Origin: Heterocephalus glaber
Lineage: Eukaryota > Chordata > Mammalia > Rodentia > Bathyergidae
DNA length: 64,000 nt
Direction of reading: 5' to 3'
Assembly: GCF_000247695.1 (NCBI RefSeq)
Contig: NW_004624778.1
Span: forward strand, 11,892,139 to 11,956,138
The notes under the pieces were generated by a model, which saw only the letters and a list, made by a program, of their open reading frames with translations, did not search any database and was not told where the DNA came from. Positions 9,536 to 19,440 of this stretch are shown piece after piece. Position numbers and translations under genes: made by a program. Each line of letters opens with the position of its first letter. Within the stretch, counting starts at the first letter, position 1.

Positions 9536-10644
9536 GCTCAACCTATACTCAGTAGTCCTTTCCCCTCTTCCAGAGGACTCTGCCTTCCTCCCAGCCACCC
9601 CATCCCAGAGGGTCCCACTTAAGCACATCCCTTCAGCAGTGCCACACATGTGCACTCAGCTGGAAGGCTTCCAGGCCCTCAAGGCATTTAGGGAAAACTG
9701 AGGGCAGTGGTGGACTTTCGGCCAGGCTTTGTCTTCTGCTCTCTGCCGCCCCCTATTGATACCAAAGAAATATGTCTCTTGCTGAGGAAATTGCAGGCTT
9801 TCCTTCCTCTCCTCCCCCAGGCTGGTTTGGAACCACCTCCTCCACATATCCGCAACACCCTCATTCCTCAGGCGAAGCACAGGTGCTGGTGGACAGATGG
9901 AGAACCACTTCTGCTTGGTCCTCAGGCAGCCGGAGCCCTGGAGAGCCCCCTTCTACCTTCCTTCAGCTGGTCAATGAAGCAAGTCCTAGGAGGGCCCTCT
10001 CAGACCTGTCCGGCACCAAACCTTGGTCAAATGCTAATGCGATGGACAGGCCATGCTCACACTAGAACAATAAATCTGTGGCTCTCATCCTTCCTCTAGT
10101 TCAACCTGGCTTATGCAAACCCAACCATGGGCTTGGGACCAAAGTCACCTTTGTGTTCATTTATTTGCCTGATTTTGCCACTGCTGCATAGGACCCCTGG
10201 GTCAAGGGTGGGACAGCATCTATTGTTTGATCAATCCTATACCCAGCTCTCCAGTTCCCCAAGCTTCTAATGTAAAAGAATCTCACCCTTGAGGAGGGTG
10301 CTCTAGGTGGCAAGAGAGGGTGGCCAATGGCCAGAGTCCCCAAAATGATCAGCCTTTGCTCAGACTGGTCAGCTATGCCAAGCTCAACTGACTGAGGCCC
10401 CTGCAATCATCTGGAACCTGATGAGAAAGGAGTCAAACTCTCATTAGCAGGTCCCTTCCTCCCACCGGCAAGTGTATGAGTTCTATGTTAGTCCCCTCTC
10501 CTGGCAACCAAGCCCAAGGACTCAGCCTATGGGTGAGTTCAGAGTCCCCAGGCCCTACAAGCACAATGCCCAGCTGGTATGTTCTTTCAATAGAGAAGAG
10601 ATAAACAGGAGAGATTCCTCATCCACTCATTCTTTCATTCAGAG
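9536..10644. other. Unassigned non-coding stretch
   Basis: No repeat recognised. Overlapping frames of 130 and 97 codons near 9700-10100 show no domain. A CTCF-like match lies at 9742-9758 (listed separately). Confidence 0.45.
9742..9758 (-). promoter_or_regulatory. Candidate CTCF-binding motif
   Basis: Minus-strand TCAATAGGGGGCGGCAG carries the core AGGGGGCGG that fits the CTCF consensus (CCASYAGRKGGCRS) apart from upstream positions. Single motif match only. Confidence 0.3.
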
Positions 10645-10855
10645 ACACAGCGTGGTAGTGGGGTAGAAGGTAGGCCTCTGCAGCTACACTATATAGGTTC
10701 AAATCCTGCTTTTGGTCATTTGTGTGTGACCTTGGGCCAGTTCTCACCTCTTGTGTCTCAGTTTCCATCTGTTAAATACGGTTCACAAAACACTTAGCGG
10801 TATGCCTTGCACAGAGGAAGCACTTAACAGATTTTAGCTGTTATTATGAACTTGG
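10645..10855 (+). mobile_element. MIR SINE, near full length
   Basis: 'tataggttcaaatcctgctt', 'gtgtgaccttgggccagttc', 'gtctcagtttccatctgtta', 'gaagcacttaacaga' gives 5' region, core and 3' end in order. Confidence 0.85.
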
Positions 10856-10869
10856 CACTATGGGGAGAC

Positions 10870-11260
10870 AGAATGCTAAATATCCATTCCACGAATATTT
10901 CTTGTAGTCAAAAGGAAGAAGTCACAGCCCATGCAAAAATATAGATAGATTTTTAAAGTGAAAAAGACTCCAAAGATTGTACACAGAATAAGATTTGACT
11001 GTGGCTGAAAATAACTGCAATATAATATTCTTTTTAGGGGGAACATATAATGTAATAAAACTAAATAGAAAGAACAGCCTGGGAATGAGAACCACAGATT
11101 AAGGAAGATAGTAACCTCCAGTGTGGCAGAATCATATATTTGGATGTAGTATTTTGTCAAACTCTAGCTTTATTTTGGGTGATGGTTTCTTGTATGCTTA
11201 TGATATTAATAAAAAATAACATTAAATACATAATTAAATAAAAGCAGACCATGCATGGAC
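10870..11260 (+). mobile_element. Probable old L1 3' end
   Basis: AT-rich, A-strand text with 'gggtgatggtttcttgtatg' and an A/T tail around 11210-11245 resembles the end of L1 3' UTRs. Similarity is only by eye. Confidence 0.35.
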
Positions 11261-11369
11261 CAGCAGGAAGAATGTCACAGGCCAAAGATTATGATTAAAC
11301 CACTTCTAAATATCAGGGGTCCAGAAGGGGGAAAACAGAAAAAAAATATCCTGAGCACCTAGTGCAGGC

Positions 11370-11960
11370 TTGATACTCCACAGGGCTCTCCATGGAGACT
11401 ACAGCAGAAAATAGAAGAGAAAAAGTCCCTGCCTTCTCAGCACTCACATTCAGATGGAGGAAGACACGAATAAATAAAAAGTGTAACATTGATATATGAA
11501 GATGATTCAGAGACAGAAAGTGGATGGCCAGAGAGGGCTTTGCCGAGAAAGTGACATTCAGGCAAAGAGGTGCAGAAGAGGAAGGAGGGGCTGTGTAGAT
11601 TCTGGGGCAAAGTTTCTGGGCAGAGGGAACATCCAGGACAAAGGCCCTGAAGTGACAGTGCCTGGAGAATGGGAAGGACCCAGGTGGCTGGAGTGGAGCA
11701 AATGGAGGGAAGTGGGTACTTGGGTCAGAAAGGAAGACAAAGCCAGGTCACTGGCTTTTACTCTGAGTGACATGGGGAGCCACTGGAAGGCTCTGAGCAA
11801 AGGAGGAGGTCATTGGACATATTTTAAAGGATCCTGCTAACTGCTACCTTAAGAATAGACAGTTTGGGGACAGAGGCCGGGGACTATTGCAACAATCTAG
11901 GTGAGAGATGACAGTGAAGGAAGTAGGAAGTGGCCAAACCCTGGGTATCATCATAACACA
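11370..11960 (+). mobile_element. L2 LINE 3' region
   Basis: A long, orderly L2 match: 'aaagtccctgccttctcagc', 'ggcagagggaacatccagga', 'aaaggccctgaagtgacagt', 'ggcttttactctgagtgaca', 'ggggagccactggaaggctc', 'actattgcaacaatctaggt', 'gagagatgacagtgaagg'. Confidence 0.85.
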
Positions 11961-12364
11961 GTAGCTGCTCTCCCTGAGTCTCCTAGTCTAGTAGCAAATA
12001 ACCACAATATGAAAGCTACCATCCAGTCTACATCGGGGCAAGTCCAGTGGGCTCCTCCTGCCTCCTTTTCTCTCCTTGGCCTCCCTGAAATGTCCCCTGC
12101 CAGCTGAAGGAAATATGCTGGCAGCTCAGGCATGCACCTCAGACTCCAGCTCTGGGTGGCCACCACCTCTGAGCCATGCTTTTCCCAAATGCTCATGCAG
12201 CCAGCCTAACTGGAAACATTGGCCATTTGGGCAGCTGGAGGGCTGAGTATCCTTCCCTACCCAGGGTCTGTCTGGGCCATGATTTCCCCCAAGCTCCAAC
12301 CAGGTGTCTTCATTACAACCTCCACGTGACCACACTGCAGAAGCCCAGAGAGATTTTAAATCAG
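11961..12364. other. Unassigned non-coding stretch
   Basis: No repeat family or credible exon recognised. Frames on the minus strand reach 124 codons (12126-12500) but cross the MER20 copy. Confidence 0.45.
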
Positions 12365-12555
12365 CCCTTCTCTGCCTTGACTGCCCATTGAAATCATCTG
12401 GAGAAATTGAAAAATTACTGGTGCCTGAGTCCCACCCCCAGAGACTACTGTAATAGGTCTGGGGTGCAGCCTGGCATTGGAATTTTCTCAAATTTCTCAA
12501 AGACTCCAGGTGATTCTAATGTGCAATCAGGCTGGGAACTGCTGCTCAAATGGCC
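12365..12555 (+). mobile_element. MER20 hAT fossil
   Basis: Clear MER20 order: 'tgactgcccattgaaatcat', 'ctggagaaattgaaaaatta', 'cccacccccagagactactg', 'gtctggggtgcagcctggca', 'ccaggtgattctaatgtgca', then a decayed 'gggaactgctgctc' end. MER20 copies have been co-opted as regulatory DNA in mammals, but no such sign is visible here. Confidence 0.85.
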
Positions 12556-13521
12556 TGGTCTAGCCGCCCCTCCTCCCCATTACAAGTGCTACCAGCCATA
12601 GGCATCTTTCTAGCCACTTGCTCTCCCAGGCAAAGTCCCAGCTAGTGTCTCTTCCACTGAGGGAAGGCCCCTTCTCAGGGTCTGATCAGCCCTGAGATGA
12701 ACAGACTGTGCCCATGCAGGAGGGGGATGTGCTGGGCAGGCCATGCACCCACCAAACTCTCACAGGGGGCTGGAACCCAGGGACTTTCTGCAGGGCCATC
12801 CACAGGTTTGGAGAGTACAGTGGGTACTGAGGACCCACTGCTTTCAGGAGCCCTGGGGCTGCATCCTAGGCCAGAAAAGCCCGGAGGCTCAGCTACTTTT
12901 AATCAAGGCTGGCTGGGCTGGCTTCCTCCCCAGCTCCTCCCCACTCTTGCTCCTCTAGGACTAAGGCTTGGAATGCATTTTTATTAGTCTTTTCCTAGGT
13001 GAAAATGGGGCTGGGCTGGGGGTGGGGAAACTGGATGGAGTGTGATTTACACCTACTCTGTGTCCTCACACCTCCCAAGGGCAGCAGGAATCAGCAGTTT
13101 GTTCAGAGCCCTGCAGCCACTGGGCCAGCTGCACTCAGGTCTAGTCTGCCAGGAGCAGCATCTGCTACCAAGCCCCCATCTCAATCTCAAGGTGCTAAAG
13201 GGTCTTTGGAAAAGGAAGAGGGGAAGGTAGATGCTGATGTCTGTGCGGCCCTGGTGAAGACGCCAGTCAGAGGAATGACACTCAGTGCCCAGACCCCACA
13301 CCTATCTGATCAGGTTGCCCCTGTTAAATCTTTGCTCCCAATAGCTACCTTCCCTCCCCAAAGTCTCTGAGTTTACCTCCTCACCTTCATTCCTGCACCT
13401 CCCCAAACAGGAGCAGTCATTTCCCCAAGTAACTAGGAACCTCCTGCCCTTTTAGAGGGGGTCCCCTTCATTAAGCTAGCTTTCAGTGGCCTTGGTTCAC
13501 TCTGGACCTCCTAATAAGCCC
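12556..13521. other. Unassigned stretch containing a G-rich motif
   Basis: No recognised repeat or exon. A G-quadruplex pattern sits at 13007-13027. Overlapping frames around 12700-13370 (to 123 codons) lack domains. Confidence 0.45.
13007..13027 (+). other. Potential G-quadruplex
   Basis: Four G runs (GGGG, GGG, GGGGG, GGGG) are spaced by CT, CT and T. This fits the simple G3+N1-7 rule. Not tied to a promoter. Confidence 0.6.
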
Positions 13522-13765
13522 TCGGCAAGATTTCTCAACCTCAGCACCACTGACACCTCAGGCTTCCTTGTCAGTGGGGAGAGGAAGGAGACTGTCTTGT
13601 GTGTTAGAAGATGCTTACCAGCATCCCTGGCCTCCACCTACTCACTGCCAGCATCAACCCTCTCCCTGAGTTTGTGACAATCAAATGTCCTCCAGAGAAG
13701 AGTGGGCAGCATGGCCCTTGCTGAGACTCACTGTGCCATGGGAATACAGCTGGAAACCACTAACT
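13522..13765 (+). mobile_element. hAT-type MER fossil
   Basis: 'gatttctcaacctcagcacc', 'actgacacctcaggc', 'aagatgcttaccagcatccc', 'tggcctccacctactcactg' and 'caatcaaatgtcctccagag' match the same non-autonomous family as 4286-4575. Subfamily not named. Confidence 0.7.
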
Positions 13766-13889
13766 AGAGAGCACAGGCTGTTTTGGTGCTACAGAGAGCT
13801 CAACTAGTGGCCAGGATAGAAAACCAGGCTCTGCATTAAGCCGCGTGTGATCTTGGTTAGGAAGCCTACTGTCTCTGGACTTCAGTGTC

Positions 13890-14105
13890 ATGTGCTCTGG
13901 CCAGTATTTGCCCGGGGCTGATTCTGTACCAAGCACCTGGCATGGAGTTTCTTAGAATCCTCACACTGTTCCTTTGTGGAAGGAATTATCCCTATTTTAC
14001 AGATGGGGAAATTGAGACTCCATCAGGGTTGGTGAATGGCTCAGGAGCACATGGCAGAAGGAGGCAGTCTGACTCTAGAGCCCATGGTCTTACCCACATA
14101 GGTCT
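13890..14105 (-). mobile_element. MIR SINE
   Basis: Plus strand reads 'aattatccctattttacaga', 'tggggaaattgagact', 'gcagtctgactctagagccc', 'atggtcttacccacat', i.e. a near full-length MIR in reverse. Confidence 0.85.
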
Positions 14106-14385
14106 GTTCTTCCTTCCTTTAAGGGGGTGGGGACCACCTCTGAAGTTCTCTGCAGTCCTATGACTTTGCCATTCTTTTGATGATGTTGCTATAAAAATGT
14201 TGTTTTCCAGGTGCCCTGGATTGTGTCCTCTGACCTTCAGGACACAGCTTGCTCACATGCTTACTTTGTTCTGTATGTTGTACTGGACCCCTGAGCTCAG
14301 CTTTCGATGGAAAATAGAGTTTACCTCTTGGGAGGAGGCAGGTAGGAAATAGCCTATTGGATACTTGATCTGTATGTCTGTGCCC

Positions 14386-14910
14386 CTGCCCCCAATTCAT
14401 ATGGTGCAATCCTAACTACCAAGGTGATGGTACTAGGAGGTGGGACCTTTGGAAGGTGATTAGGTCATAAGGGCAAAGCCCTCATGGATAGCATTAGTGC
14501 CCTTATGAGACCCCAGAGAGGGGCCTCAAGGCCATGTGACAGTACAGCAAGAGGGGGCTACCTATGAGGAAGCAGGTCCTTACCAGTTATCAAATAAGCA
14601 TGTTGATCTTGAACTTCTCAGCCTCCAGACTGAGAGCAATTACAATAATACCTCAGTTCATTAACACTTCTGTTTGCAAACAATTTGGTTCACAAACAAA
14701 AGCGGTTGGGCAAAATTTTGTTTCCATTCACAAACTCCACACTGGGTGACAAACACAACCACAGCCATCTTCCCTACACAAACACAAATGCAGCCATATC
14801 CAAAATTGTAAAACATCATCAGTAAACCAAGGTACCACTGTAATTTCAGTTGTTTATAAGTCACTCGATCCATGGTATTTTGTTGCAGCAGTTCAAATAG
14901 ACTAAGACAT
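14386..14910 (+). mobile_element. MST/MLT1-like ERVL-MaLR LTR, interrupted
   Basis: LTR text: 'tggtactaggaggtgggacc', 'tttggaaggtgattaggtca', 'ctcatggatagcattagtgc', 'ttctcagcctccagactgag', then, after a 198-bp insertion, 'atttcagttgtttataagtc' and 'ccatggtattttgttgcagc'. The two halves join exactly at a TA. Old retrovirus-like LTR, no internal part. Confidence 0.85.
14641..14842. mobile_element. Mariner/Tigger-type miniature element (body 14643-14840) with TA duplication
   Basis: TA at 14641-14642 and again at 14841-14842. Left end CAATAATACCTCAGTT pairs with the right end read in reverse, CAGTGGTACCTTGGTT; all differences are transitions. The 198-bp body has no coding frame. It is nested in the MaLR LTR, so it is the younger insertion. 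Confidence 0.8.
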
Positions 14911-15139
14911 ATAAAGGGCTAAGACATATATAGCAGGCTTTACCCAGCCCAAAGGGCTAGGGCAGGGTCAGCCTGGCTGTTCTCTGCTGGATGAGATGGG
15001 TTAACCTAGAAAAGATGAGGGAAGCTATTACTCAGTGAGAGCAGGGTGCACGCTCCCCCAAGGGAAGAAGGAACAGTGCTTGTTTTTAAAGGCAAAAGGA
15101 AAAAGGTGGATGAGAAGGCTGATTCGGTGGGCAGGAGCT

Positions 15140-15385
15140 TGTGGGTCCTCATACTAATCTCTACCTCTATCCTAAAAGTAACAAGAGGTCATTAAAGGGT
15201 TTAAATAAGGTAGCGGCATGATGGGATGAGCATTTTCCACAGCATGCTGTGTGAAGACTGGGTTGGGGCTGCAGGTGGCAAGAGAAAATGCAGAGAGAGC
15301 TCGTAAGCTACTGGGCAGATCCAGGGGAGGTGATGGCAATCTGGACTGCACGCTGACACAGGGACTAAAAGAAGAGCCTTGTCTT
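15140..15385 (+). mobile_element. L2 LINE fragment
   Basis: 'acaagaggtcattaaagggt', 'ttaaataaggtagcggcatg' and the later 'gggcagatccaggggaggtg' follow the L2 'ggaagccattggagggtttt...agcagaggagtgacatgatc' stretch. Confidence 0.55.
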
Positions 15386-16625
15386 CAGAGGCATCTAACA
15401 ACATAGGGGGGACAAAGCCACCAAGGAGGGTGAAAGGGGAAGGGGCAGGCTAAAGCCAAGCCTGATGGACACAGTGAATGGCAGTGCTGTTTTCTGGAAA
15501 AGCCAGGTCCCGGGGCACAGGACTGTGTCCAGAGTTCCACATTGCATTTAAAAGGTACCATGCACAACAACACTGGATTGAGAGACAGAATGGTCTGCTG
15601 ATTAATTGGTAAATTAATCAGACCCGTTCTCTGAGGGCCTCAATGGACTCAGACACACCCGGGACAAGAAAAGACAACATACAAGGTGCACGTGCCACAG
15701 CGGGGCCTCAGGAAAGGAGTTCACGTAATGAAAATAGAAATGATTATTACTATTACCTTATTGGATCTGACAAGATCACAGTCAAAGGAGGGGCCTTGGC
15801 AGCCTGTAACACAATATAAATGGGTTGTCAGGTGGCAGTTGGCTGTTGCATTGATTCCTATTCACTCGGAAGCTAAATCATGGAGCTAACATGAGCATAT
15901 GTGAAATATCCCTTTTTCATGAACTAGCAATGAGAGGGCTTCACAAATCTGTAGCCCAATGAATGTACTTATGAGTAATGGGAATGTGCACATGGGCATC
16001 ATTTTATTGCTGTGTACAGGGCAGCTTCATCGAGATCTGATCTCACACTGAAGGAAGCACACTAGCCACTGAGGGTGTGACATGCTAGCACAATCCCAAG
16101 TTGAGAAAGTGATATCTGATTTGCCATTCAGGGCTGAGGATTTAAACACTGTACTTCAAATCACTTGGATGTTCCTGGAACCACAGAATGTCAGTATGGG
16201 AAAAGTCCTCAAGTCATGTGGCTCACCTGTGTGACAGGTGAGGGAGGGGCCTGTGAAGGGCTCCTAGTTCATGGGCAGCAGATCTGGGAGGGAAATCCAC
16301 ACTTTCTGACAAGTCCAGGCCATGGCTTCTTCTACCACCCTTATACCGCCACCACAACCACAGAGGAAATGGCAGAAAAGACTTTCCAACAGCCCAGGTA
16401 AGGAGGCAAAGCACTGCACTTTGGCAAGTATTTCAGTGACTGTGGAAGTCTAAGGACTAGGGACAGAGTTGCTTGGAGGACAAGTTATAGAGCACAGAGG
16501 TCTAGGGACAAAGTCTTGATCACGTATCTGCTTATAGATAATGCATACTTTGCCTGCCTCTATCAATTTAGGGTGGTATGTAATTGAACATATATATACA
16601 AAACAGTCCAGCTTAACATCAGATT
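15386..16625. other. Unassigned stretch with an AT-rich palindrome
   Basis: No recognised repeat. The palindrome at 15598-15621 is listed separately. Frames are below 80 codons. Confidence 0.45.
15598..15621. promoter_or_regulatory. Homeodomain-like perfect palindrome
   Basis: Arms CTGATTAATT (15598-15607) and AATTAATCAG (15612-15621) are perfect inverted copies around GGTA. Each holds a TAAT/ATTA core. Flanking bases (AGAATGGTCT left, GACCCGTTCT right) extend the symmetry imperfectly. Could bind paired or homeodomain proteins, or be a chance palindrome. Confidence 0.4.
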
Positions 16626-17065
16626 GAAAAATGGCTTTTAAAAACAAAAAATAGAAATTACTCAAGTGTCCTTCCATAGAAGACTGGTTAGATAAACTCT
16701 GTCCATGCACACAGTGGAATACTACACAGCTATGAGAAATCTGAGAAAGTGTTCTGAGTACTAATATAAATAATTTCCAGGACATATAGTTAAGGAAATA
16801 AAAAAGAAAAGTGTAGTATGGAGGACATAGTAGACTATTTTTGTATAGTAAAATGAAAACCAAGAACATATATTCAAATTTCTGCGTCTTAGCATAAAGA
16901 AATACTGAAAGCATAAACCCCCCAAAAATCCAAATGGCTACCTGCAGCAGGGAGTGGGGGCAGGGATGGAGTGAAAGGGGACAGAGGTAAGAGTAAGAAA
17001 TGTCAGTATATGCCTTTGTGCAGTACAGCATTTCAATTTTTGAGCCATGTAAATGTGTCTATTCA
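16626..17065 (+). mobile_element. Old L1 3' end
   Basis: Follows an old L1 3' end: 'caagtgtccttccatagaag', 'actggttagataaactctgt', 'cacagtggaatactacacag', later 'atggctacctgcagcaggga' and 'atttttgagccatgtaaatg'. It matches in reverse the minus-strand copy at 38740-39285. Confidence 0.7.
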
Positions 17066-17372
17066 AAAACTCTACTTCAATTAAACACAAGAGAAAATGG
17101 GAAATTATCGCAGGTGAGAGAGAAAAAAAAATTCTCCCTTCTCTCTTCTCAAGAGAATGGATGCTAATAGCACAAGCCTGCGATTCCCAGCCTCATATCA
17201 GCCCAGAAAATGGGGGTGAATCACCAGCCTCTAGCCAAGGAGGGGCTGGGAGCAAAGTGGAGTGCAGAAGCCAGGGATGTTCTTCCCTTCCCCATCTCTT
17301 CTTTGACCCTCTCCTGAGCAGGAGGGGTGGCCAAAGAGCAAATCAATTAGAGCTTACTTTACCACTAGATAT

Positions 17373-17573
17373 CCGTCAGAGAGCTAAATTAATTCTATCC
17401 TATTAACAAACTATACCCATACTATAGAAAACCATGATATGAAGAATTAGAGTGAGATATGTAAGCAAGTTTTAAAAATATATATTAGGTTAAAACAAGC
17501 TGTGAAACCTAATATGTAGCTTGATCTCATTTTTATTTAATATGAATATATTTTTTCCAGACCCAATTTTGTT
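17373..17573 (-). repeat. Inverted repeat, left arm
   Basis: Reverse-complements 18665-18852 over its whole length with scattered substitutions and small gaps. Key shared block here is AATTAATTCTATCCTATTAA (about 17388-17407). Arms are AT-rich; they may be two copies of one unrecognised interspersed repeat or a local inverted duplication. Confidence 0.8.
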
Positions 17574-18664
17574 TAATATGGATGCGTTTTCCAGACCCAC
17601 GATATAAACAGACTTCTTTATAGATTCAGACAGTGATATCAATGTGGATAGGATATAAAAATTCCCTAAATCATGAATAGTGAAGATCTTTGTGTGGGGG
17701 GGGGGGTTCTTCATTCTCTCATTTCAACACCTCTGTGTTGTTTTAATTTTCCTTATATGAAGCAGTTACTCCAGTAATCTGAACAGAGGTCTCCCTAATT
17801 TATTGCATGGCTCCCATACACTGGTGGGCTGGCCCACATAATATCTTAAATCAGAGGCTCAGGGGAGGAACTCCCCTTTCTTGCCCCACCCATCTGGAGG
17901 GGACCTGGGCCCAACAGGATCACATTTCTTGCTTGGTTCCACACAGTGAGTCAACAGCAAAGCTGGGCTGAGAACTCTTGTCTCTGGATACATAGCCCTG
18001 TATTCTTTTCCACATGCAGCCTTTAAATGAGTGTATATTTATGGGGGATTCTTTAGTGGCTGAGAAGGGGAGAAATAGGGGAATATTGGCACAAAAACAA
18101 ATGGCAAATCTGGCTTTCCAGTCATTACATGGCTGAGAGGTCAATACCACTACTTCCTAAAAGTCAGCCATTGACTGATGGATGATTCCAGACAAATATT
18201 CATTTAAAGATGAACCATTAACTGTAAATCAAAGCCCAGAGTGGGTGTTGAGTTTCAAAACTAATTAGAATAAGTGGGTAAATGGATGGCTGGTCTCAGC
18301 CCCAGTGTCCACCTGACTTAACTGCCAAGGCTGGGGGGAGGTGTATCCTCTGACTCATACAGGCAGCAGGGGTCAGAGATGCTACTTTAAGGAGTATCTT
18401 TCTGATGTAAAAATAATCGCCACTGTCTCCCCAAAAGGCAGCTGAAGTGACAGGATGCACATTAATCAATTTACAAGCGTTATTAAACCTTTGGTTGTGC
18501 TGGGTGCGGAAGCCTAGCAGGCAGTTACAAAGATAGCACTTCTTCCATGTGATGGCTGCTTACAGTGTAGGAATGCTTTCAACTCAACATCCTGTTGAAT
18601 AGCCTGTGTGCTGTTGCTGGTATTTTTTTATCTGCAGTTTTGAGTATGAGGAGGCAGTTATATG
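17574..18664. other. Spacer of the inverted repeat, partly motif-rich
   Basis: Just after the left arm, CCAGACCCA recurs, a partial direct copy of the arm end. A G11 run occupies about 17697-17707. The stretch 18340-18500 has clustered factor motifs (listed separately). No coding frame above 80 codons. Confidence 0.5.
18340..18500. promoter_or_regulatory. Candidate regulatory (conserved-looking) element
   Basis: Non-repeat sequence with an AP-1 site TGACTCAT (18351-18358), a TGACAGG (MEIS/TGIF-like) near 18450 and CATTAATCAATTTA (homeodomain/PBX-like) near 18461-18474. Motif clustering only. Confidence 0.25.
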
Positions 18665-18852
18665 ACAAAAATTGGGCCTGGAAAAATATATTCATATTAA
18701 GTTAAAATGGGATCAAACTACATATATGCTTGTTTTCACTTAATGTACTTTTTAAAATTGTTTGTATATATCACTCTAATTCCTTATACCATGGTTTTCT
18801 ATAATATGAGTATAGTTTATTAATAGGATAGAATTAATTTAGCTCTGATGGA
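18665..18852 (+). repeat. Inverted repeat, right arm
   Basis: Pairs with 17373-17573. Shared blocks include ACCATGGTTTTCTATA (about 18788-18803) and AATAGGATAGAATTAATTT (18822-18840). Similarity looks high, roughly four in five bases or better by eye. Confidence 0.8.
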
Positions 18853-19134
18853 CACAAAACAGTTTGAGCAGCAGAGTAAGGCACCATGTGCTTCCCCCAT
18901 GACACACAACAGGGCTGCCAGGGACCAAGGAACTAGGTGCTAAAGTCACTCCCACCTAAACTTTCAAACATATACATTTTGCCACTCTGTTATTTGGTCT
19001 TCTGGGTGCAGTTTATGTACAGGGTTGTATATACGAATACACACACGTAAGCTTTTTTTTTTTTTAAATGAGTGACTAACTCTTCATTCTCCTTGAAGTG
19101 TTAGTGCACACACTACCCACGAGACCCTCTCTTC

Positions 19135-19235
19135 CCAGTTAAGCAGTGTCAGTAGGGCAGGCAATCCCATTATTTCCATTTCATAGACAAGGAAATGGAG
19201 GCACAGAGCAACTTGTCCCATCACTTTATCATTTT
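19135..19235 (-). mobile_element. MIR SINE fragment
   Basis: 'cattatttccatttcataga', 'caaggaaatggaggcacaga' and 'gcaacttgtccc' are reversed MIR core. Confidence 0.7.
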
Positions 19236-19299
19236 TCAGAGGCAGAAGTGGGAAGGGCCAACTTGTTGAAGGCTCTGAGCCTAAGGGCTTTTTTCTACT

Positions 19300-19440
19300 T
19301 CATCTCATTTTGTCCTCATCACAATCCAATTTTACATTTGAGGACACAGAGGTTTGGGGAGACTATGTCACCTGCTAAAGGACAGCACAGGCTATTAAGC
19401 AACAAGTGCTTGTGATTCTTATTCAAGTCCCAAACAACTC
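19300..19440 (-). mobile_element. MIR SINE
   Basis: 'tcctcatcacaatccaattt', 'acatttgaggacacagaggt' and 'caagtgcttgtgattcttat' follow reversed MIR. Close to the previous copy. Confidence 0.6.

Noticed and set aside
16450..17031. 193-codon minus-strand frame with hydrophobic runs
   Set aside because: It lies antisense to an old L1 3' end; A-rich LINE strands produce Phe/Leu/Tyr-rich antisense frames.
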